64,000 bases of DNA from Bosea sp. BIWAKO-01 (GTDB lineage: Bacteria; Pseudomonadota; Alphaproteobacteria; Rhizobiales; Beijerinckiaceae): contig NZ_BCQA01000001.1 in assembly GCF_001748145.1 (NCBI RefSeq), positions 1,733,501 through 1,797,500 of the forward strand. Reading direction: 5' to 3'. The first letter of the stretch is position 1. Each line of letters begins with the position of its first letter. The position numbers and the translations under genes are program-made. The notes beneath the pieces were generated by a model, which had not been told where the DNA came from, did not search any database, and saw only the letters and a list, made by a program, of their open reading frames with translations. Below are positions 9,111 through 17,920 of this stretch, piece by piece.

Positions 9111-9625
9111 GCGATCTGGTTTTCATCGCCTTCCCGACCGAACAACAGGCCGAAGAGGTTCGTCAGAAAGTCCTGTCCCTCCAGCGCGAATATTTGATCG
9201 AGCTCGGCGACGCGGTCGTCGTCGTCAAGGACGAGAAGGGGCATGTGAAACTCAACCAGATGATGAACTTGACGGCGGCCGGAGCCGCATCGGGCGCCTT
9301 GTGGGGCACCTTGATCGGATTCATCTTCCTGGCACCGCTGCTGGGGACGGCTCTCGGCGCCGCCTCAGGCGCATTGGGCGGAAAGCTCAGCGATGTCGGC
9401 ATCAACGACAAGTTCATGAAGGACGCGGCCAGCGCGTTGCAGCCCAACACCGCGGGGCTTTTCCTGCTGATCCGCAAGATGACCACCGACAAGGTCCTCG
9501 CCGATCTGAAGGGCGTCGGCGGCACGCTGATAAGCACCTCCTTCGACGAGACGAAGGAGGCTGCGCTGCGTGAAGCGCTGGCCGCCAGCGCCAGCGCCGA
9601 AGTGGCTCCTCCGGCCGCCACATGA
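9107..9625 (+). CDS. DUF1269 family membrane protein
   Basis: This 172-residue protein opens with a soluble ferredoxin-like half (LVFIAFPTEQQAEEVRQKV). It then has a Gly/Ala-rich hydrophobic hairpin (about residues 62-95: AAGAASGALWGTLIGFIFLA) and ends in a second soluble half containing SALQPNTAGLFLLIRK, which is typical of DUF1269. Function in the family is not established; members are often near stress or membrane genes. It overlaps its neighbours on both sides by four bases, so it is translated together with the M17-like protein and the beta-helix membrane protein. Confidence 0.85.
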   Translation: MSDLVFIAFPTEQQAEEVRQKVLSLQREYLIELGDAVVVVKDEKGHVKLNQMMNLTAAGAASGALWGTLIGFIFLAPLLGTALGAASGALGGKLSDVGINDKFMKDAASALQPNTAGLFLLIRKMTTDKVLADLKGVGGTLISTSFDETKEAALREALAASASAEVAPPAAT

Positions 9626-11358
9626 CGCAGGACTGGGGCGCCGGAGCGGGAGCAGAATGGGCCCAGTGGGCTATCGCGACGGCGCGCCTCGACGATTTCC
9701 GTCCCCTGCTGCCGGCGGAAGAGGAGGTCGTCGCCAAGCTTCTCAGCGGTAACTTCGACCGCCTGGGAGACGGCTCGCGCCCGGAGAAACCCGACCCGGC
9801 GCGGGTCATCCGGGCGCCGTTCCTGCGCTTTCTCATGCTGGGCGGTGAGGAGGGCTGCCGCCCCCATGAAAAGGGCGTCAGGATCAGCGGCGCCTGGATC
9901 ACCGATGTTCTCGATCTCGAAGCCTGTCGTGTCTTCCGCGACATCGGCCTGAACGATTGCCATTTCGAGGCCGCGCCGATCCTCCGGGCAGCAATCATCA
10001 ACCGCCTGTTCCTCGACGGTTCCTCCCTTCCGGGCCTCCAGGCCGAGCGGCTCGAGGCCCGCGGCGGCGTCTATTTGCGCGGCGCCGAGGTCACTGGCGA
10101 GGTCGATCTCGTTCAGTCGCGTCTCGGCGGCAATCTTGAATGCGATGGCGCCACCATTCGCGCACCGAGCGGCTATGCGCTGCTCGCCCCGAGCCTGGAG
10201 GCACGCAACGTCCTGCTGCGGGGAGCGACGCTGCGCGGCGGGATCAACCTGTCCGGCGCGGTGCTGGCCGCCGATCTCGATTGCGCCGGCGCCGTCGTCA
10301 CCCGCACCGACGGCATCGCAATCGATGCGAATGAAATCGAGAACCGCGGCAGCGTCGTGCTGCGTAGCGCGCGCATAGAGGGCGAGATCCGGCTGATCGC
10401 CTCCCAGATCGGCGGCGACATCGACTGCTCAGGCGCGGTTCTCGGCGCCCCCGGCCAGACTGCTCTGGAAATGAGCCGCAGTGCGATCAAGGGCGCGTTC
10501 TTCCTGCGCCGGGATGCGCAGGTGAACGGCGCGATGGTTCTCACAGGCGCTTCGATCGGGACCATCCATGACGAGGCGGCCTGCTGGCCCAAGCAGGGCG
10601 ACCTTCTCCTGAATCGCTGCCGCTACGGCGCCTTCATCGACGGACCGGTCGATGCCGCGAGCCGGCTCGACTGGTTGGGGCGACAGGCGCCAGAGCGCTG
10701 GGGTGAGGATTTCTGGCCCCAACCCTATGAGCAACTGGCTTCCGTCTTCCGCGAGATGGGACATGGCGAGGATGCTCGCGCCGTGCTTGTCGTCAAGGAG
10801 CGACTGCAACGCCAGGCCCGGCGCAAGCGGGCAGCCAATCCCGTGCTGCGCGGGCTTCTGACCGCCGCCGACGGTGTGCTTGGAATCACCCTTGCTTATG
10901 GTCGTCAGCCACTGCTGGCCTTCGTCTGGCTCCTGTTCTTCTGGTTTCTGGGCGTTGCCATCTTCGGTTATGCCGAGCATCGGGGAGCCGTGATGCCAAA
11001 TAGCGCCGTGGTGCTGCGTGCGCCGGAATGGACCCTGTGCGGCATCGAGAGATCCGAACAGCGCTCGCTGATCGCCACCCAGCAGACGAGCGGTCTGGCC
11101 GAGCCCGGGCAGACCCAGCTCGCCTGCTTCCGCCAGCGCTGGGAGGCCTCGAGCTACCCGGCCTTCAGCCCCTGGATGTACTCGCTCGATACGCTGCTGC
11201 CTGTGCTCGACATGGGGCAGAGAACCTTCTGGCGGCCCAACCCGTCCAAGCCGGGTGGTCGCATCGCCATCAACTATTTCTACTTCCAGTCGATCGTCGG
11301 CTGGGCCTTGAGCCTGCTGGCGGTTGCCGGCTTTTCGGGATTGGTGAAGTCGCCGTGA
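9622..11358 (+). CDS. Repeat-containing (beta-helix-like) membrane protein, unknown function
   Basis: I do not recognise a named family with certainty. Residues ~110-330 contain degenerate repeats of about 20 residues, for example VYLRGAEVTGEVDLVQSRL and VLLRGATLRGGINLSGAVL, consistent with a pentapeptide- or bactofilin-like right-handed beta-helix. Residues ~350-410 are charged and helical (EQLASVFREMGHGEDARAV). The last 170 residues hold two hydrophobic helices (LLAFVWLLFFWFLGVAIFG and SIVGWALSLLAVAGF) separated by ~100 residues ending in MYSLDTLLPVLDMGQ, which sits where a pore loop would be in two-helix channels. It is coupled to DUF1269 upstream and followed by a patatin gene. Confidence 0.72.
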   Translation: MTQDWGAGAGAEWAQWAIATARLDDFRPLLPAEEEVVAKLLSGNFDRLGDGSRPEKPDPARVIRAPFLRFLMLGGEEGCRPHEKGVRISGAWITDVLDLEACRVFRDIGLNDCHFEAAPILRAAIINRLFLDGSSLPGLQAERLEARGGVYLRGAEVTGEVDLVQSRLGGNLECDGATIRAPSGYALLAPSLEARNVLLRGATLRGGINLSGAVLAADLDCAGAVVTRTDGIAIDANEIENRGSVVLRSARIEGEIRLIASQIGGDIDCSGAVLGAPGQTALEMSRSAIKGAFFLRRDAQVNGAMVLTGASIGTIHDEAACWPKQGDLLLNRCRYGAFIDGPVDAASRLDWLGRQAPERWGEDFWPQPYEQLASVFREMGHGEDARAVLVVKERLQRQARRKRAANPVLRGLLTAADGVLGITLAYGRQPLLAFVWLLFFWFLGVAIFGYAEHRGAVMPNSAVVLRAPEWTLCGIERSEQRSLIATQQTSGLAEPGQTQLACFRQRWEASSYPAFSPWMYSLDTLLPVLDMGQRTFWRPNPSKPGGRIAINYFYFQSIVGWALSLLAVAGFSGLVKSP

Positions 11359-11395
11359 CCCGGCCGGCTCGCCCCGCATTCAGGATGGGAAAGAC

Positions 11396-12481
11396 GTGAG
11401 CAAAGCCCCGACAACGGCGCGCGCGCCCCGCAGCGGCGACGACAGCGCCAAGGACAATCGCACCAAGCGCGAGCCCCTCGCCATCGACCTGGCGCTTCAG
11501 GGTGGCGGAGCCCACGGCGCCTTCACCTGGGGCGTGCTGTGCCGGATCCTCGAGGAGGACTGGCTCGAGATCGAGGCGATCTCGGGAACCTCGGCCGGCG
11601 CGATGAATGCGGCCGTGCTGGCCTCCGGCTATGCCAAGGGCGGCCGCGCTGGCGCACGCGAGGCACTGGAGCTGTTCTGGCGAAAAGTCTCGGAAGCGGC
11701 GCGCTTCAGCCCGTTCCAGCGCAGCCCGCTGGACATCCTGCTCGGGCGCTGGACACTCGACAACTCGCCGCTCTTCGTCGCCATGGACATGATGTCGAGG
11801 GTGGTCTCTCCCTACAGCCTGAATCCGAGCGGCTCGAACCCGCTCAGCGATATCCTCGCCGAGGTTATCGATTTCGGCAGCCTGGCGACGAGCCCGATCA
11901 AGCTCTTCATCACCGCCACCAATGTGCGCACAGGCCGGGGGCGGGTGTTCCGCAATGCCGAGATCACGCCCGACGTGCTGCTGGCCTCCGCCTGCCTGCC
12001 GACCCTGTTCCAGGCCGTCGAGATCGACGGCGAGAGCTACTGGGACGGCGGCTATTCCGGCAATCCGACGATGACGCCGCTGATCAAGCACAGCGATGCG
12101 CTGGACACCATCCTGGTCCAGATCAATCCGGTCGAACGACCGGAGACACCGCGTACGGCGCGCGACATCCTCAACCGGCTAAATGAGGTGTCGTTCAACG
12201 CAGTGCTGCTGAAGGAATTGCGGATGATGGCCCTGCTGCGGCAGAAGGCCAATCCCGAGAGCGGCGAGGGCGCGCGCTGGGCCCGCATGCGCCTTCACCG
12301 CATCACCAGCGACGCCATGACCGAGCTTGGCTACTCCTCCAAGCTCAATGCCGAATGGGAGTTCCTGACCATGCTCCACAACGAGGGAAGGCGCTCGGCA
12401 GAGTCCTTCTATCGGGAGCATCGGGACGACATCGGCAAGACCTCGACGCTCGATCTCGACGAGTTGACCGAAGGCATCTGA
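11396..12481 (+). CDS. Patatin-like phospholipase
   Basis: This 361-residue cytoplasmic-type hydrolase starts at GTG 11396 after GGGAAAG. It has every patatin element: the oxyanion-hole glycine motif LALQGGGAHGAF (about residue 35), the nucleophile elbow GTSAG (about residue 65) and the catalytic Asp in WDGGYSGNP. The family hydrolyses acyl esters of phospholipids or related lipids through a Ser-Asp dyad. There is no signal peptide; the first 25 residues are basic and disordered. It follows the beta-helix membrane protein by 37 bases and may share its transcript. A role in membrane lipid turnover is inferred. Confidence 0.92.
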   Translation: MSKAPTTARAPRSGDDSAKDNRTKREPLAIDLALQGGGAHGAFTWGVLCRILEEDWLEIEAISGTSAGAMNAAVLASGYAKGGRAGAREALELFWRKVSEAARFSPFQRSPLDILLGRWTLDNSPLFVAMDMMSRVVSPYSLNPSGSNPLSDILAEVIDFGSLATSPIKLFITATNVRTGRGRVFRNAEITPDVLLASACLPTLFQAVEIDGESYWDGGYSGNPTMTPLIKHSDALDTILVQINPVERPETPRTARDILNRLNEVSFNAVLLKELRMMALLRQKANPESGEGARWARMRLHRITSDAMTELGYSSKLNAEWEFLTMLHNEGRRSAESFYREHRDDIGKTSTLDLDELTEGI

Positions 12482-12550
12482 GAATAGCGGCCGCATTTGC
12501 CGCGCGCCTCAGCACCGACCTCCCGACACCAGGCCTCACCAGGAATGCAG

Positions 12551-13612
12551 ATGACCACCGGCAAGATCTATCAAGGCGCCCTGATTCTGATTGCGACGAT
12601 CACGGCGGTCGCCGCGTTGTCGATCGCCAGCTCGGTCTTCGCGCCGGTCGCCTTCGCGCTCTTCATCATCGCGCTCGTCTGGCCGCTTCAGAAGAGCCTG
12701 CAGGTCTTCCTGCCCCGCTTGCTCGCGCTCGCGATCAGCGTCGTGGTCATGGTCGTCGCCTTCTTCGCCTTCGGGTCCCTGATCGTCTGGGCCTTCGGCC
12801 GCGTCGGCCGCTGGATCGTCAGCGACGCGGCACGCTTCCAGTCCTTCTACGACCAGATCACGGTCTGGCTGGAAGGGCATGGCGTAGCCGTGGCCGGCGT
12901 CTGGTCGGAGAACTTCAATGTCAGCTGGATGCTGCGCACCGCCCAGACCATCACCGGCCGCCTCAACAGCACAATGAGCTTCTGGCTCGTCGTCCTCGTC
13001 TACGTCATCCTCGGCCTGCTGGAAGTCGACGATTTCGGGCGCAAGGTGCGCACCATGCGCAACAGCGAGACCGGCCAGGTTCTGCTGCAGGGCAGCACAG
13101 AGACCGCCAGCAAGATCCGCCGCTACATGGTGGTCAGAACCCTGATGAGCCTCATCACCGGCCTGCTCGTCTGGGCTTTTGCCAAGGCTGTCGGACTTCA
13201 GCTTGCGGAGGAATGGGGCTTCATCGCCTTTTCCCTGAACTACATTCCTTTCCTGGGCCCGCTCGTCGCCACGGTTTTCCCGACCCTGTTTGCGATGACG
13301 CAGTTCGGATCCTGGCAGGCGGTGATCGCGGTCTTTGCCTGCCTCAACCTGATCCAGTTCATCGTCGGCAGCTATATCGAACCACGCGTCGCCGGCAGCG
13401 CGCTCTCGATCTCTCCCGCGACCGTACTGTTCTCCGTGTTCTTCTGGAGCTATCTCTGGGGCGTCTTCGGCGCCTTCATCGGCGTTCCGATCACGATCGC
13501 ATTCCTGACCTTCTGCGCCCAGCATCCATCGAGCCTATGGCTCGCGGAGCTCTTCGGCTCGCCGGAAAAGGATGCGCCTGCGGTCCCGATCGACGCAGCC
13601 GTCAAGAGCTGA
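12551..13612 (+). CDS. AI-2E family transporter (UPF0118 membrane protein)
   Basis: The protein has 353 residues with about eight membrane segments in the AI-2E layout: two N-terminal pairs, a long polar loop (residues ~90-150), then a C-terminal bundle with FSLNYIPFLGPLVATVFP and GSYIEPRVAGSALSISP, the most conserved family block. ATG 12551 has AGGA at 12541-12544, six bases upstream; the longer TTG start at 12497 lacks a site. Members export autoinducer-2 or act as Na+/Li+-H+ antiporters, so the substrate is open. The 3' end overlaps the convergent metallophosphoesterase gene by 11 bases. Confidence 0.92.
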   Translation: MTTGKIYQGALILIATITAVAALSIASSVFAPVAFALFIIALVWPLQKSLQVFLPRLLALAISVVVMVVAFFAFGSLIVWAFGRVGRWIVSDAARFQSFYDQITVWLEGHGVAVAGVWSENFNVSWMLRTAQTITGRLNSTMSFWLVVLVYVILGLLEVDDFGRKVRTMRNSETGQVLLQGSTETASKIRRYMVVRTLMSLITGLLVWAFAKAVGLQLAEEWGFIAFSLNYIPFLGPLVATVFPTLFAMTQFGSWQAVIAVFACLNLIQFIVGSYIEPRVAGSALSISPATVLFSVFFWSYLWGVFGAFIGVPITIAFLTFCAQHPSSLWLAELFGSPEKDAPAVPIDAAVKS

Positions 13613-15353
13613 GGCCGGCGTCCGGCCTGGGCGCGACCTCGATCCGCTGCGGCGCGAGCAGGGCAAGTCCGCCATCCGCAGCGGCTGCCAGCGTGTGGAT
13701 ATAGAAGCCGGTTGCCTCGTCATCGGTCGCCTCCATCACGGGAGACGGCGCCGAGACGATCTTCAGCGGACCGCAGCGCCCGATCCAGTCGACATGGCGG
13801 TGGCCGTGCATCGCGACGAGCCGGTGCGACATCGGCTTGAGCTGGCGCACGAACCGGCTGCCATTGATCAACGCCGTGCCGATGCGCTCCGAGAAGGCCT
13901 TGGCCGGCTTCGGATATTCCACGGGATGGTGATGCAGCGCGATGACCCAGCGCGCCTTCGGATATTGGCGCAGGATCGCGAGCATCGCTCGGATGTCCTC
14001 TTCCGAGACGAGGCCCAGCGCATTGGTGAAGGAGAAATGCGTTTCGGCGTTCGAGTTCAGGAGCACGAGCCCTAGCCCGTCCTCTCCCGCCGGTGGCAGC
14101 ACCATCGGGAAGATATCGTCCCAGATATTGGCCAGCCCGGCCGAGAGGCGCAGCGAGCCGGCATCGGCGAAGGCGGCGATCGTCTTTCGATGGGGCTCCA
14201 GCGCCGCCGACAAGGTGCTGCCCAGCCCTGTCCGGTCCTGGTCGACGACCCGGACCCGGTCTCCCTGGATGGCGGCCATGGCCGACAGAGTCCGCATCTG
14301 TCTCAGGCGTTTTCCGGGGCTCGTCGGCAATTCCAACCGCGCCGGATTCGCGCGATCCACGATGTTCACGTCGTGGTTGCCGGGAAGGATGAAGCTCCGT
14401 TCGGCCAGCGCGGGATGCCGCGCCATCGCGTCCAGGAATTCCGCCCATTCCGCCGATCTACCCGCATCCGTCATGTCACCGGTGATCAGAATGAAGTCGA
14501 GCGGTTCCTGGGCATGGATCTCGTCCAGTCTCTCGAGAACCTGGGCAAGCCGCTCATTGCCACGCGGGCCGGCGCGTCCGCTTTCGATCCGAAAACCATA
14601 GCGCTCCCCCACGACATGGATGTCGGAGAGATGCACGACCCGCCATTTGCGCGCTGACGGCGGCGCCTCATCATAGGCTCCAAGATCGCGCGGCTGATCC
14701 ATCAACCCATCGGCAAGGCCCCAGGCCAGCGAAGCAACGGCGAGATATCCGCTCATGACGGTCACCGTATTGGCAAGCGCGGGAACGACCAGTCGCAAGG
14801 GATTGGCCAGATCGGCGATCTCGCCGGACCAACGTGTCGCTGGCCAGGCGAACGCGGCAATGCCGGCAGCGATGAAGAAGGCAGCAAGGCCAGCGCCAAT
14901 GGCGGTCGCGGCCCGCAGGCCCGCGCGCTTGTCCTCGCTGGCCTGCGCCGTGAGGAAGCGTTCCGCCAGATGCCGGAGCCCCTCGCGGCACAGGGCATAG
15001 CCCGGCTGGACGGCAAGTGAGTTCAGCGACCAGAAACTGCGCTCGGCAGCACGAAACAACGGCCTGAAACCGAACCAGCCAAGAGCCGCGATCAGCACCA
15101 GGAGAATGAGCGGCCCAATTCCTGCCAGCGCGTAGATCCGGCCCGACATCGAGCTGAACCAGGCCGTGGCGACAAGCGGGGCAAGTCCGAGCAGGAAGCC
15201 TGGCAAGAGCGCGAGGATGACCCAGGCCAGCGCAAGCTTGGGCAGGTTGATTTCCCCCAGCATGCTTCCGGCAATGGCAATCAGGGAGCGCTTCTTGGTG
15301 CTGCTGGCGTCGTCCTCTGCGTCACCGGCTCGCGGTTCGATGATCATCGGCAT
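13602..15353 (-). CDS. Membrane-anchored metallophosphoesterase
   Basis: This 583-residue protein has about four hydrophobic segments in residues 30-220 (ALAWVILALLPGFLLGLAPL and others) and then a calcineurin-type phosphoesterase domain from ~240. The five metal motifs are all present: SDIH, GDMTD, GNHDVN, HHHP and GHRH. Such enzymes cleave phosphomono- or diesters with a di-metal centre; the substrate cannot be told. The domain would face the cytoplasm or periplasm depending on the helix count. It is convergent with the AI-2E gene and its stop lies inside that gene's last codons. Confidence 0.9.
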   Translation of the reverse strand: MPMIIEPRAGDAEDDASSTKKRSLIAIAGSMLGEINLPKLALAWVILALLPGFLLGLAPLVATAWFSSMSGRIYALAGIGPLILLVLIAALGWFGFRPLFRAAERSFWSLNSLAVQPGYALCREGLRHLAERFLTAQASEDKRAGLRAATAIGAGLAAFFIAAGIAAFAWPATRWSGEIADLANPLRLVVPALANTVTVMSGYLAVASLAWGLADGLMDQPRDLGAYDEAPPSARKWRVVHLSDIHVVGERYGFRIESGRAGPRGNERLAQVLERLDEIHAQEPLDFILITGDMTDAGRSAEWAEFLDAMARHPALAERSFILPGNHDVNIVDRANPARLELPTSPGKRLRQMRTLSAMAAIQGDRVRVVDQDRTGLGSTLSAALEPHRKTIAAFADAGSLRLSAGLANIWDDIFPMVLPPAGEDGLGLVLLNSNAETHFSFTNALGLVSEEDIRAMLAILRQYPKARWVIALHHHPVEYPKPAKAFSERIGTALINGSRFVRQLKPMSHRLVAMHGHRHVDWIGRCGPLKIVSAPSPVMEATDDEATGFYIHTLAAAADGGLALLAPQRIEVAPRPDAGLSS

Positions 15354-15914
15354 GGTCAGTTACGATCCAGGGAAACTGTGCTCGCCGGGGCAGATCGGCG
15401 TCGAATGGTCATGCCTTGCCCCACGGCAACATCAGGATGCACACAACTCAGTTGCCTCGAAGGACATAGCGTTGATGCCCGCGTCATGCACGCGTTCAGG
15501 GCCAAACTTTCATGCCCAAACCGAGAATGGGACGCCGAGCACAGAAGTGAGACACGGGGCTGATGACCGGGGAAAGAGCAGATGCTACTTTAAAATCAGA
15601 TACTTATGCAATGCGCATCGTGATTTGAATAGAATTGAACGCGTCATTTCAATGCACGAGAGACAAGATTGCATCGATATTTCAAACATCATTCGCCAAC
15701 CGCAGCGTTGGTGGAATCTTTATTTCTATGCCATGATGGTCAATCAGCCACGCTCATGCCGAAACATGAGACAATCATCTTCGATATCCATTATTCGCAA
15801 GATTCAAATCAAACGAAATACTTTGGCGCTGGCATGGCTTCAAGGCTGCGACCAGTATGCGATCATCGAGCCGCCCGCCCCTGACCGGCGACGTCCGGCC
15901 AACAGGACATGGTC
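15354..15914. other. Gene-free interval with an AT-rich island, upstream of the mrp operon
   Basis: No convincing gene is seen in these ~560 bases. From about 15580 to 15830 the composition falls far below that of the surroundings (runs such as TTTAAAATCAGATACTTATG). The short open frames here have codon use unlike the neighbours. The island probably holds the promoter region of the mrp operon, possibly of the divergent metallophosphoesterase too, or it may be a remnant of foreign DNA. Confidence 0.5.
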
Positions 15915-16418
15915 ATGACCACCGAAACCGGCGGGACGCCGCTCCTTGCCAGACTCACGAGAGGTCTCGGCTTTCTCGCGCTATGGCTGATCCTGATGGG
16001 CCCCGCCCTGAAGGATCTGCCCATCGGCCTGATTGCGGCAGCCGCCGCGACCTGGACAAGCACGGCGCTTTGGCCGGAAGGCGGAAACCTATCCGCTTCT
16101 GGCCTCATGCGCTTCCTGATCCGCTTCGTGCCGCAATCGGCCGTCGCAGGCGTGGATGTCGCGCGCCGTGCCTTTGCCCCGCAGCCGGCCTTGTCGCCAG
16201 GCTTTGTCACCTATCGCACCGCGCTGCCTCCCGGCATGGCCCGCAGCGCCTCATGCGCGGTCATGAGCCTCCAGCCCGGCAAGTTGCCCGTCGCGGTGGA
16301 TGCGGATGGCACGCTTCACATCCATTGCCTCGATCTGCGGGAACCCGTGGCGGAACAGATCGCCGCTGATGAAGCAGCCTTCTGCGGCACGCTGCAGAAC
16401 GGGGGCGATCATGGCTGA
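15915..16418 (+). CDS. mrpE: Na+/H+ antiporter subunit E (MrpE/MnhE)
   Basis: This 167-residue membrane protein has the MNHE domain: two N-terminal helices (GLGFLALWLILMGPALKDLP), then a soluble tail with ALPPGMARSASCAVMSLQPG, the hallmark GT-proximal PG region of MrpE, and HCLD near the end. ATG 15915 sits seven bases after AGGA; ATG 15909 is too close to it. It is the first gene of a seven-gene run in which each gene overlaps or abuts the next. MrpE is an accessory subunit of the multi-subunit cation/proton antiporter. Confidence 0.9.
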   Translation: MTTETGGTPLLARLTRGLGFLALWLILMGPALKDLPIGLIAAAAATWTSTALWPEGGNLSASGLMRFLIRFVPQSAVAGVDVARRAFAPQPALSPGFVTYRTALPPGMARSASCAVMSLQPGKLPVAVDADGTLHIHCLDLREPVAEQIAADEAAFCGTLQNGGDHG

Positions 16419-16701
16419 TCTCTTGACCGGAGCGGCGCTCTTCATCCTGGTGGTCACGGCGCTCGGGCTGTTCAAGGTCCTGCGCTCCGAGATCGCAGCC
16501 GAGCGCATGATGGCCGTTCAGTTGCTGGGCACGGGAGGCGCTGCCGCGGTGCTGCTGCTTGGCGCCGCGAGCAGTTCTCCGGCCATGACGGATGTCGCCC
16601 TGCTGCTGATGCTGCTGGCCGCCGTCTCCTGTGCGGCCTTCGCATTCGGGCAGCCCAGCCTCGGCCCCGACGCATCCGAGCAGGCGGAGGACGAGGCGTG
16701 A
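16411..16701 (+). CDS. mrpF: Na+/H+ antiporter subunit F (MrpF/MnhF)
   Basis: This 96-residue protein has three membrane helices. The loop LFKVLRSEIAAERMMAVQLLGT matches the MrpF pattern of a polar loop with R and D/E between helix one and two. The start overlaps the mrpE stop by eight bases. The acidic C-terminal tail EQAEDEA overlaps mrpG. In the Mrp complex the F subunit belongs to the small-subunit core next to G and A. Confidence 0.9.
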   Translation: MADLLTGAALFILVVTALGLFKVLRSEIAAERMMAVQLLGTGGAAAVLLLGAASSSPAMTDVALLLMLLAAVSCAAFAFGQPSLGPDASEQAEDEA

Positions 16702-16991
16702 CGTCGCTCGCCAATGCCTTCACGCTCATCGCCGTCGGCTGCGGCGCCCTTCTGTTTCTTGCCGGTACGCTCGGCCTGCTGCGTTTCCCCGATACGCTCA
16801 GCCGCCTTCATGCGCTGAGCAAGGCCGACAATCTGGGGCTCGGATTGATCGTGCTTGGGCTCCTGCCGCAGGCCGCGAGCTTCACCGGTGGACTGAAGCT
16901 GGTCTGTGTCTGGCTGCTGGCCCAGATCTCGGCCGCGACGGCGAGCCAGTTGATCGCCGGGGTGCTCTATCGGCGCAAACTCCGCCCATGA
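16698..16991 (+). CDS. mrpG: Na+/H+ antiporter subunit G (MrpG/MnhG)
   Basis: This 97-residue protein has three helices and the characteristic motif LGLLRFPDTLSRLHALSKADNLG; the RFPD-x-x-x-RLHA signature defines MnhG/PhaG. It probably starts at GTG 16698, overlapping the mrpF stop by four bases, and its stop overlaps the next ATG by four. In the complex, G pairs with F and the C-terminal part of A. Confidence 0.92.
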   Translation: MTSLANAFTLIAVGCGALLFLAGTLGLLRFPDTLSRLHALSKADNLGLGLIVLGLLPQAASFTGGLKLVCVWLLAQISAATASQLIAGVLYRRKLRP

Positions 16992-17920
16992 CCCTGCTCC
17001 TCGATCTTGCCCTCATCGCCGGGCTTCTCGCGCTGGCCGTCCATGTCGCCAGGGCGAGCGACGACCAGAGCGCGATCATCGGCTTCATCGCTTTCGGGCT
17101 GCTGCTGGGAGTGGGCTGGACGCGGCTAGCGGCCATCGACGTTGCCATGACCGAAGCCGCGATCGGCGGCGGTGTCACCGGGATGCTGCTGCTTCGGGCC
17201 GAAGCCCGGCTGCGGGAGCGCTCGTCGCAGGCGCGATCAGCCGGCAGAATCACCAAGGCCGCCGCCGCCATCGGCTGCACGGTGGTGGCGGCTGGCCTTG
17301 CGCTCGCCGTGCTTTCCTTCCCCTCGCCCGCCCCGACACTCGCACCTGCCGCTGCCGCGGCGCTGGACGCGACCGGCCTCGGCAATCCCGTGACGGCCGT
17401 CCTGCTGGCCTATCGGGCGCTGGATACGCTGCTCGAAAAGGTCGTCCTGCTGCTTGCCCTCCTGGGGGTGTGGTCGCTGGCGCCCGATCAGTTCTGGGGT
17501 GGCGCGCCAGAACTGAGGAGGGCGGACGCGCCGCAACCCTTTATCTACCTCGCCCGCATTCTACCGCCCTTTGGCGTGCTGATCGCCGTCTATATGTGCT
17601 GGGTGGGGGCCGACGCGCCGGGCGGGACTTTCCAGGCTGGCACCGTGCTTGCCGCGATGTGGCTGCTCGTCATGCTGGCAGGCCTGCGCCCCGCCCCCGA
17701 GACGAGGCGGACGACGCTGCGGCTTCTGCTTGTCGGAGGCCCGGTCTTGTTCTTCACGGTCGGTTTCCTCGGCTTTGCGGTGGCCGACGGCTTCCTCTCC
17801 TATCCAGAGGGCGCAGCGAAACCCATCATCGTCGGCATCGAGGCCGCGTTGACAGCATCAATCGCCCTGACGCTTGGCCTGCTCGTGGCCGGCCCCTCCG
17901 GAAGGGCTCCCGTCCCATGA
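16988..17920 (+). CDS. Fused DUF4040 (MbhD/MrpA C-terminal) plus MnhB subunit
   Basis: The protein has 310 residues. The first ~75 form the DUF4040 domain (DVAMTEAAIGGGVTGMLLLR), which in classical Mrp systems is part of the C-terminus of MrpA and in Mbh complexes is subunit D. The middle adds helices resembling MbhE (LDTLLEKVVLLLALLGVWSL). From ~190 the MnhB domain follows with APGGTFQAGTVLAA, close to the PGGGFQAG hallmark. So one gene holds what Mbh-type operons encode as D, E and F. Both ends overlap neighbours by four bases. Confidence 0.87.
   Translation: MTLLLDLALIAGLLALAVHVARASDDQSAIIGFIAFGLLLGVGWTRLAAIDVAMTEAAIGGGVTGMLLLRAEARLRERSSQARSAGRITKAAAAIGCTVVAAGLALAVLSFPSPAPTLAPAAAAALDATGLGNPVTAVLLAYRALDTLLEKVVLLLALLGVWSLAPDQFWGGAPELRRADAPQPFIYLARILPPFGVLIAVYMCWVGADAPGGTFQAGTVLAAMWLLVMLAGLRPAPETRRTTLRLLLVGGPVLFFTVGFLGFAVADGFLSYPEGAAKPIIVGIEAALTASIALTLGLLVAGPSGRAPVP

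Noticed and set aside
15669..15884. 71-codon frame in the AT-rich island
   Set aside because: There is no ribosome site or domain, and codon use is unlike all neighbours; chance frame in AT-rich DNA.
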